The notes beneath the pieces were generated by a model. It had not been told where the DNA came from and did not search any database. It was given only the letters and a program-made list of their open reading frames with translations. Positions 1-5,796 of a DNA stretch of 6,811 bases are shown piece after piece; the stretch's first letter is position 1, and every line of letters starts with the position of its first letter. The position numbers and the translations under genes were made by a program. The DNA is from Cytophagales bacterium (GTDB lineage: Bacteria > Bacteroidota > Bacteroidia > Cytophagales > Cyclobacteriaceae): positions 1-6,811 of the forward strand of contig DPLR01000581.1 of the NCBI GenBank assembly GCA_003541895.1. Direction: 5' to 3'.

Positions 1-1923
1 TCATATGACCAACTTCGCTTGGAGTACAACCTCTTAGATTATTGGCCCGAGCCTTGGACTGTTTTGAAAATGGGCTTGGTTCAATCCAACATGTCGAAAA
101 CATTGAACATGGGCGAGAAAGATTTTGAAATGACCAACGCACTTAAACTTTTTGGCAAAGAAACGATCGACTTGTTGTTTCCTGAAAACGAACACGTGGG
201 CGACCCCATTGTTGACAATCCGAATGGATGGAAATTTACACCGATAACGTTAACCACCTCACCCGCTTTACCCGATGAGTTGATTCATTTAAAACCCACC
301 GAAAAATCATCGCCCGATGTTGGCAGTAACAATTGGGCCATTGCCGGAAAGAAAACGGCTAGTGGCTCGCCACTGCTTTGCTTTGATCCTCACCTTGAAT
401 TAAATCTTCCTTCGATATGGCATGCCATGCACCTGAACGCACCCGGCTATAACGCTATGGGTGTGGCTGTGCCGGGATTGCCTACCATTCCCGTTGGTTT
501 TAACGATTCCATTGCTTGGGGACAAACCAATGCGCAGCGCGACTTAGTGGATTGGTATAAAATTCAATTCAAAGATGATTCAAGAAACGAATACTTAAGC
601 GATGGGCAATGGAAAAAGACGACCAAGAGAATTGAAAAATTTCTGGTTAAAGGTGCCCCTGATTTTTATGACACTGTTGTTTACACGCACCACGGTCCAA
701 TAGTATACGATAAAAGCTATCACGGTGAAAACGAAAGAAATCAATATGCTTTCCGTTGGGTGGCACACGATCCTGCAAGGCAGTTGATTGCCTTTTATCT
801 TTTAGACAAAGGCAAAAACCACAACGATTATTTGAAAGCCCTCGACAACTACGCCTATCCTGCATTCAATTTTGTCTTTGCTTCTGCCGGTGGCGACATC
901 GCTATGCGCGTGCAAGGAAAATATCCAGTGCGGAGAAAAGACGAAGGCCGATTTGTTCTTGATGGAACAAAGACCTCAAACGATTGGCAAGCTTTCATTC
1001 CGAACGAACAAAACGTGATGTACAAAAATCCAGAGCGTGGGTTTGTGAGTTCGGCCAATCAATATCCAGCCGATGATACCTATCCGTACTACATCAATGG
1101 CGATCGCTTTGAAGCGTACCGCAACCGCAGAATCAATCAGCGCCTCGCTGAAATGAATAACATCACGCCCCAAGATTTAATGAAACTGCAAGCCGACAAT
1201 TACAATTTGAAAGCAGCAGAAAATTTACCGCTGTGGCTAACGTGGGTAGATGAAGCTTCATTGAATGCAGATGAAAAAGTGGCTTATGCGAAATTAAAAA
1301 GCTGGGATTTTAATAACACGATTGAAAGTGAAGGCGCCTCTTATTTTGAAGCATGGTATGAAGAAATGTATTCCCTGACGTGGGATGAACTTTTAAATGC
1401 GAACGTTTCATTGCCGCACCCAACGGCTTACCAAACTACGAAACTGATTCGTGAGAAACCAGATTTAAGTTTCTTTGACATCGTGGCTACTCCTGAAAAA
1501 GAAACAGCGAAAGAAGTAATCCGCAAATCATTTTCGACCAGCGTAAAATCCATTCTTGAATGGAAAGAGAAAAACAAAAAAGATCCGCAGTGGTCTGACT
1601 ACAAAGATTCTTATATACAACACTTGGCACGCATTGAGCCCTTTAGTTACCATGTGAAACACGGTGGAAATAAAAGCATTGTCAATGCGCATGGCAAACG
1701 CGAAGGCCCTAGCTGGCGCATGGTGGTGAGCCTAGAAAAGTCGGGAGCAAAAGCATGGGGCGTTTACCCCGGTGGGCAATCAGGTAACCCGGGCAGTTAT
1801 TACTATAACAACATGCTTGATGTTTGGCTGACTGACCACTATTTCAATTTGCATTTCAATACGTCTGCCGATCAGATGAAAAATTTCTCTATGTCAACCC
1901 AAACCCTAAAACCAAAACCATGA
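1..1923 (+). CDS. Penicillin acylase family protein (S45 Ntn-hydrolase), 5' end cut off by the window
   Basis: This is the C-terminal 640 residues of a penicillin acylase/amidase-like enzyme, which hydrolyses amide bonds of acylated substrates (beta-lactams, acyl-homoserine lactones or other N-acyl compounds). The true substrate cannot be read from sequence. The frame is open from base 1, and the TTG at 19 is internal: LLDYWPEPWT is the usual end of the alpha-chain region. The precursor is normally cut before a Ser that becomes the N-terminal nucleophile; here it is the Ser of GSNNW, codon at 325-327. The partner Asn is in SSANQYP (codon 1057-1059), followed by the usual GDRFEAYRNRRINQRL. Other family marks are THHGPIVYD, GGDIAMRVQGKYPVR, and near the C-terminus GPSWRMVV and YPGGQSGNPGS. 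Full-length relatives are usually about 750-850 residues and exported, so roughly 100-200 residues, including any signal peptide, lie outside the window. All visible catalytic landmarks are intact. The stop overlaps the start of the next gene. Confidence 0.95.
   Translation, partial: SYDQLRLEYNLLDYWPEPWTVLKMGLVQSNMSKTLNMGEKDFEMTNALKLFGKETIDLLFPENEHVGDPIVDNPNGWKFTPITLTTSPALPDELIHLKPTEKSSPDVGSNNWAIAGKKTASGSPLLCFDPHLELNLPSIWHAMHLNAPGYNAMGVAVPGLPTIPVGFNDSIAWGQTNAQRDLVDWYKIQFKDDSRNEYLSDGQWKKTTKRIEKFLVKGAPDFYDTVVYTHHGPIVYDKSYHGENERNQYAFRWVAHDPARQLIAFYLLDKGKNHNDYLKALDNYAYPAFNFVFASAGGDIAMRVQGKYPVRRKDEGRFVLDGTKTSNDWQAFIPNEQNVMYKNPERGFVSSANQYPADDTYPYYINGDRFEAYRNRRINQRLAEMNNITPQDLMKLQADNYNLKAAENLPLWLTWVDEASLNADEKVAYAKLKSWDFNNTIESEGASYFEAWYEEMYSLTWDELLNANVSLPHPTAYQTTKLIREKPDLSFFDIVATPEKETAKEVIRKSFSTSVKSILEWKEKNKKDPQWSDYKDSYIQHLARIEPFSYHVKHGGNKSIVNAHGKREGPSWRMVVSLEKSGAKAWGVYPGGQSGNPGSYYYNNMLDVWLTDHYFNLHFNTSADQMKNFSMSTQTLKPKP
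1920..1923 (+). promoter_or_regulatory. ATGA stop/start overlap (likely translational coupling)
   Basis: The ATG of the membrane protein gene (1920-1922) overlaps the TGA stop of the penicillin acylase gene (1921-1923). Overlaps of this kind usually allow a terminating ribosome to reinitiate, which fits the absence of a recognisable ribosome binding site before this start. Confidence 0.7.
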
Positions 1924-2264
1924 AATTCATCTATCAAACTATAGCCACGATCATTGGAAGTTTCATTGTGCAATATTTTCTACCGTGGTGGACTATGGCG
2001 ATCGTTGCCTGTGCTTTTGGTTATTACTTCAACAACAAAGGAATACTTGCCTTCTTGTCGGGGTTTATCGCCATCGCACTGCTGTGGTTTTCTTTTGCCT
2101 TCTATCTTGATTCAGCAACGAGTTCTATATTAACAACGAAGATTAACAAGTTATTTCCTGTGAATGTATTTGTGTTGATGGTAATTGTGGGTGGATTAGT
2201 CGGTGGTTTTGCAGCATTAACTGGTGCCGTTATGAACACCAAAAAGATTTCGAGGTATTATTAA
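1920..2264 (+). CDS. Small four-helix integral membrane protein, function unknown
   Basis: This 114-residue protein is almost entirely hydrophobic. Four membrane segments can be read, at about residues 3-20, 22-38, 43-64 and 82-106. The only sizeable polar stretch lies between helices 3 and 4 (about 65-80, containing TTKINK), and a short basic tail (KKISRYY) follows. The last helix is Gly-rich (VGGLVGGFAALTG), which suggests tight helix packing. I do not recognise a family with a known function and see no catalytic or metal-binding motif. The ATG lies in an ATGA overlap with the penicillin acylase stop, so the two are almost certainly co-transcribed and probably translationally coupled. This makes a membrane role connected with the acylase possible, but that is inference from position only. 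No clear Shine-Dalgarno sequence precedes the start. Confidence 0.8.
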   Translation: MKFIYQTIATIIGSFIVQYFLPWWTMAIVACAFGYYFNNKGILAFLSGFIAIALLWFSFAFYLDSATSSILTTKINKLFPVNVFVLMVIVGGLVGGFAALTGAVMNTKKISRYY

Positions 2265-2292
2265 CTGCGAATAATTTTCTCCCTTATTTTTG
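2265..2292 (+). promoter_or_regulatory. Possible Bacteroidota-type promoter for the 199-residue secreted protein
   Basis: TATTTTTG at 2285-2292 matches the Bacteroidota -7 consensus TAnnTTTG exactly. An upstream CTG at 2265-2267, 17 bases before it, is an imperfect match to the -33 TTG/TTTG element. Transcription would begin near 2298-2302, giving a leader of about 25-30 bases that is A/C-rich and lacks a Shine-Dalgarno sequence, as is common in this phylum. Only the -7 box is strong, and the match is partly favoured by local T-richness. Confidence 0.45.
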
Positions 2293-2325
2293 TTCTAATC
2301 AAAATCAACACCAAAACAATACTAC

Positions 2326-2925
2326 ATGAAAAAACTTGTAATGTTAATCTTGTCACTGGCATTCATCTTTCCTGCGTTTTCACAAAAAGTAAGGCTCGTT
2401 GAAGGTAGTGTTGCTCCCCTGAAAGGGCAAACGGCTATCGCTGTTGAGTTTACTTATGATAACCTGAAGATTGGAATGAGAGGCAAAGAAACGGAAGCCG
2501 AATATATTGCTGATCGAAAACAAAAAATGAATGAAAAAGAAGCTGGCAAAGGAGATAAGTGGGCAGTGGCTTGGGTGGCTGACCGTAAAGACCGTTTTGA
2601 GCCACAGTTTCGCGAACTGTGTTCGAAGCACGCTGAAATGACCACGGCAGGTTCTAACCCAACCTATACCATGATCTTTAAAACAACACAAACAGAACCT
2701 GGCTTCAATGTAGGTATTACTAGAATGCCAGCGTTTATTAATGGAGAAGCTTTGATTGTGGAAACAGCCAATAAAGATAAAGTTGTGGCGAGAATTACGG
2801 TGGAAAGATCACCGGGCCGTGATGCCTGGGGTTTTGACTTCGATACTGGTACTCGTTTACAAGAGGCGTATGCAAAAGCTGGAAAAGAAATCGCTCAGTT
2901 TATTGTGAAACAAAACAAGAAGTAA
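2326..2925 (+). CDS. Secreted or periplasmic protein of unknown function, 199 residues
   Basis: The protein starts with a clear type I signal peptide: MKK, a hydrophobic core LVMLILSLAFIF, and a likely cut near AFS|Q around residue 19-20. No lipobox Cys is present, so it should be released to the periplasm or beyond. The mature part begins with a short strand-like region (KVRLVEGSVAPLKGQ). A highly charged, probably helical stretch follows (about 52-98, rich in K, E, D and R), then strands around 112-160 (TYTMIFKTTQTEPGFNVG, EALIVETANKDKVVARITV). The end is an ordered motif, SPGRDAWGFDFDTG (162-175), with a final amphipathic helix. I recall similar secreted hypothetical proteins in Bacteroidota with the TEPGFNVG and GRDA..FDTG..EAYAKAGKE elements, but none with an established function. 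It appears to be its own transcription unit, with a candidate promoter before it and a strong terminator after it. Confidence 0.8.
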   Translation: MKKLVMLILSLAFIFPAFSQKVRLVEGSVAPLKGQTAIAVEFTYDNLKIGMRGKETEAEYIADRKQKMNEKEAGKGDKWAVAWVADRKDRFEPQFRELCSKHAEMTTAGSNPTYTMIFKTTQTEPGFNVGITRMPAFINGEALIVETANKDKVVARITVERSPGRDAWGFDFDTGTRLQEAYAKAGKEIAQFIVKQNKK

Positions 2926-2943
2926 TGCCCTTGATATAATTTT

Positions 2944-2979
2944 ATAAAGGCTGCTTGCATGGGCAGCCTTTATTTTTTT
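2944..2979 (+). terminator. Intrinsic (Rho-independent) terminator
   Basis: An inverted repeat pairs 2944-2954 with 2963-2973 (core AAAGGCTGC with GCAGCCTTT) through 11 perfect base pairs closing an 8-base loop. A run of T follows to 2979. It begins 19 bases after the stop of the 199-residue secreted protein gene and insulates that gene from the next one. Confidence 0.88.
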
Positions 2980-3049
2980 AAGATCAACAATTCTTTAAAA
3001 TTGTTTGAGGAATTTTCTAAGTATAAACCAATCCGGAACAAAAATTCGA

Positions 3050-4462
3050 ATGATGATTTTTATAAATCGTATTGTAATACTAATGCTTTTTTCAAGCATT
3101 TCGTGTTTGGTTAATGGACAAAGTATAATTGGAACAATTAAACTACCTAGCCATTGGCGGTACAAACAACTTAATTGTTTTGCCATTGGAAATAATGTTG
3201 CTTACAGTTTTGATATGCAGACCCCGAACAGAACCACTTGGGATTTTGTAAGTGAGTATATTGATGCGAATGGTAAAAATAAAAGCCTAAACATTTCTAA
3301 AAATGAATTCGATCAGGTGCTCGGTACTATAATGGCAGGCCCTGATATTGCTAGAATTTACTTTGCTGAAAGAAAAGGAAAAATTACATTCATCAAGCAT
3401 TTTGACGTTAATTTAAAAACAGGATCTAAAATTATTTCATCAAATGAAATTGAATTACCCAACATCATACTTGGAGTACGTTTTACAACCGATCGTTTGA
3501 TATTCTACTCAACAGAAAACAATAAACCAATATTGAATGTCTTAACAATCGACCTTAAAGATTCCGTTTCCAGAGTAGCTTATCCCCTACCAATAGACAT
3601 TTCAGAATATCGAAAAACAGACATGAGTTTCGTGCCCGGGAATTCTCCAGTCTCAATCTCACAAGCCCTAGATAAAATAAAATTGATGGTGGATGATCGC
3701 AAAATTATTTTGTCAGTTGATGAATACATTAATGTATTAAAAAAGCCCGGCACATTAATTTATGAACTGGATTTAGCTACCGGTGAAACCACCAAAAATT
3801 TTATTACTGAACCATTGAATGAATCAAGTCAATCCAATTTTAGATCATTTGTTTGTGAGAATTTTTTATTTAGGACAATCTCTCAAGCTAAAACCTTTAC
3901 CCTAAAAGTATTTAGTAGAACAACCGGTGAACTAGTTTCCACAAAAGTTGTTGAACGTGATCCGGAATCTTATACCAAAGTAATTACGGTGCGCAACGAC
4001 AACGATCCGCCAACAAGAGATAAACATCTACCAGACATTACTGCTTTTGGGTATTTATTGGTTCCGTTTGTGACTGCGGCAAGAGATAGCGTAGGTGAAA
4101 AATTTATTTTATTATGTGGCACGAACAAAAATGTGAAAGTCCGCGGCCCAATTGGTCTAACTCCAGCTGCATTAATCACATCGATCATCATGACCACCGT
4201 AAAACAATTATCTGACAACAGCGGGTTAAGTAAGTATTTTTATTTTTATGGCAATGCAAAAGAGGGCTTTGAATTTCATACAGAAGACCCTCTAAAAGGA
4301 GTACAGACACAAATAGATACTTTTGAATTAACTACAACTTCAGACAAGTCAAAATTTCGATATAAAGCAATAGCTTCACATCAATCAGAGCACGGAATCA
4401 TAGGCATCTATGAAGATAAAGTTGAAAACGACATCAAAGTCGTTGAGTTCACCCACAAGTAA
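3050..4462 (+). CDS. Secreted protein of unknown function, about 470 residues, possible beta-propeller
   Basis: The frame is open from a TTG at 3005, but I chose the ATG at 3050 (an adjacent ATG at 3053 is equally possible). It puts the hydrophobic signal peptide (MMIFINRIVILMLFSSISC) at the very N-terminus, with likely cleavage near VNGQ at residue 23-24. A Cys lies in this region (SSISC), but it is a poor lipobox, so type I cleavage is favoured. The mature protein is rich in beta-strand patterns. A strand-plus-turn element recurs: FDVNLKTGSK, LTIDLKDSVS, YELDLATGET and LKVFSRTTGEL, at about residues 118, 165, 239 and 286. These resemble strands and turns of beta-propeller blades. A more hydrophobic stretch, LTPAALITSIIMTTV (about 370-384), follows. 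I recognise no enzyme motif. The gene is visibly more AT-rich than its neighbours, with AT-rich codons throughout, and may be lineage-specific. It stands alone between an upstream terminator and a convergent gene. Confidence 0.75.
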   Translation: MMIFINRIVILMLFSSISCLVNGQSIIGTIKLPSHWRYKQLNCFAIGNNVAYSFDMQTPNRTTWDFVSEYIDANGKNKSLNISKNEFDQVLGTIMAGPDIARIYFAERKGKITFIKHFDVNLKTGSKIISSNEIELPNIILGVRFTTDRLIFYSTENNKPILNVLTIDLKDSVSRVAYPLPIDISEYRKTDMSFVPGNSPVSISQALDKIKLMVDDRKIILSVDEYINVLKKPGTLIYELDLATGETTKNFITEPLNESSQSNFRSFVCENFLFRTISQAKTFTLKVFSRTTGELVSTKVVERDPESYTKVITVRNDNDPPTRDKHLPDITAFGYLLVPFVTAARDSVGEKFILLCGTNKNVKVRGPIGLTPAALITSIIMTTVKQLSDNSGLSKYFYFYGNAKEGFEFHTEDPLKGVQTQIDTFELTTTSDKSKFRYKAIASHQSEHGIIGIYEDKVENDIKVVEFTHK

Positions 4463-4482
4463 ATACGTTCATTAAGATGTAC

Positions 4483-5775
4483 TTATTTCCTCCGATCAAT
4501 GAACTTTTGAATCTTCCGTTGCTGAGGTGAAGATTGCATCGCTTCGATTTCCTTTGGTGTCGTGAAAAGAATTTCGGGCACCACTCTGAGCCTAGATTGA
4601 AATAAATCCTTCACTAATTTTAAGGCATTAATTTCATCGGAAGAAACACAACTGATTTTTAAATCATCCAACCCTAACTCATTGGTGAATGCTTCCACCA
4701 CAAAATCGGAAATGCTTTTGGCTTGTTGTAAGATGTCAAAAATGGCCGGAGGATAAACCGTGGTACCTTTCAATTTGATCATGTGTTGTTTCCGACCGAG
4801 TATCGGGCCTAACCGAACTGTAGTTCTGCCACACGAACATGGATCCATAAAGAGTTGAGCCATGTCACCCGTTTTATACCTCAGCAATGGCATCCCCTCA
4901 ACACCCAACGTTGTAATGGTAACTTCTCCCACCTCTCCTTCCCTAACCGGAGAATTATCTGCGTTCAATATTTCTAAAATAACCAACTCCGGATGATGGT
5001 GCCCTCCTCTCCCACAACTACACTCGGTAAATGCGGTTTGCATTTCAGTGGAAGCATAAGTACCATACAACTTCACCTGCCAACGTTCGGAAATCTTTTG
5101 GCTCAATGAATTTAGCTTCAAATTCTCATCGCGAATATTTTCGCCAATGCAAACCACTTTTGCTACACTGGATTTATTGATGTCAATTTTATTTTGTTCG
5201 CAATAGTCGATCAGTTTTAGCATCGAAGAAGGAACTGCCACCAATCCGGTTGGCTTCAATCGCTGAATCGTGTCCCATTGCATTTGTGGAGAGCCAGGCC
5301 CTACTCTGATACTAGCTGCTCCCAATTTCCGAAGTCCTTCATGATACGCGATGCCCGCCATGAACTGACGATCGAGCGTCAACATCAGTTGAAAAATATC
5401 GTTGGGATTAGCATCTGCACATGCAAAAGAAATCATTTCGTTATAGGCCAGTCGGTGCAGATCTTTTTCAGTTAACGCAATGGTTACCGGCTTTCCCAAC
5501 GTGCCAGAGGTACTTGTGTAATCACTAATTTTATTTCTTGGCACACATAAAAAATCCCAATTGAAATTGTGCAGGTCGTCTTTCGTAGTGGGCGGAATTT
5601 CGATGAGCTTCTCTAGAGTTTTTATTTTTTTGCTATCAATTTGATGCGTTGCAAAGTGACGTTGATAGAACGGAGAATTATTTTTCAAGTAGTGAATGGA
5701 TTGCACCAAAAGCTCTTCTTGAAAACTTTTGATTTCACTTTTTGATTTCGTCTCGATCTCCGGAATAAAACTCAT
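4483..5775 (-). CDS. Phenylacetate-CoA ligase / coenzyme F390 synthetase-like adenylating enzyme
   Basis: This is a 430-residue member of the PaaK-like branch of the ANL superfamily, close to full length for that group. Such enzymes activate a carboxylic acid as an acyl-adenylate and usually pass it to CoA; the acid here is unknown. Landmarks in order are the phosphate-binding loop TSTSGTLGKP (87-96), the adenine-site motif YGTYASTE (237-244), YKTGD with the ribose-binding Asp (300-304), the hinge region GRKQHMIKLKG followed by TTVYPP (327-343), and a C-terminal RKIQKFID in which Lys421 sits where the catalytic Lys of PaaK-type enzymes is expected. Two CxC pairs (ECSCG 251-255, PCSCG 312-316) and a HHH run (259-261) could form a structural zinc site. 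No signal peptide is seen, so it should be cytoplasmic. It lies 21 bases downstream of the C45 gene on the same strand and is probably in one operon with it. The leader is A/T-rich without a Shine-Dalgarno sequence. Confidence 0.9.
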   Translation of the reverse strand: MSFIPEIETKSKSEIKSFQEELLVQSIHYLKNNSPFYQRHFATHQIDSKKIKTLEKLIEIPPTTKDDLHNFNWDFLCVPRNKISDYTSTSGTLGKPVTIALTEKDLHRLAYNEMISFACADANPNDIFQLMLTLDRQFMAGIAYHEGLRKLGAASIRVGPGSPQMQWDTIQRLKPTGLVAVPSSMLKLIDYCEQNKIDINKSSVAKVVCIGENIRDENLKLNSLSQKISERWQVKLYGTYASTEMQTAFTECSCGRGGHHHPELVILEILNADNSPVREGEVGEVTITTLGVEGMPLLRYKTGDMAQLFMDPCSCGRTTVRLGPILGRKQHMIKLKGTTVYPPAIFDILQQAKSISDFVVEAFTNELGLDDLKISCVSSDEINALKLVKDLFQSRLRVVPEILFTTPKEIEAMQSSPQQRKIQKFIDRRK

Positions 5776-5796
5776 TGTATTATAAATTGTGTAAGA

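Noticed and set aside
647..1173. Several open frames of 65-72 codons on both strands inside the penicillin acylase gene
   Set aside because: The acylase frame is continuous and carries all the family motifs. These frames have low-complexity or unlikely composition and no start context.
2380..2691. A 103-codon minus-strand ORF antisense to the 199-residue secreted protein
   Set aside because: The + strand frame has a signal peptide and ordered motifs, and is followed by a terminator. The antisense frame has biased, incoherent composition.
2996..3003. TAAAATTG as a possible -7 promoter element for the AT-rich secreted protein
   Set aside because: It has one mismatch to TAnnTTTG and no TTG-type -33 partner at the right distance. 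In such AT-rich DNA it is not better than chance.
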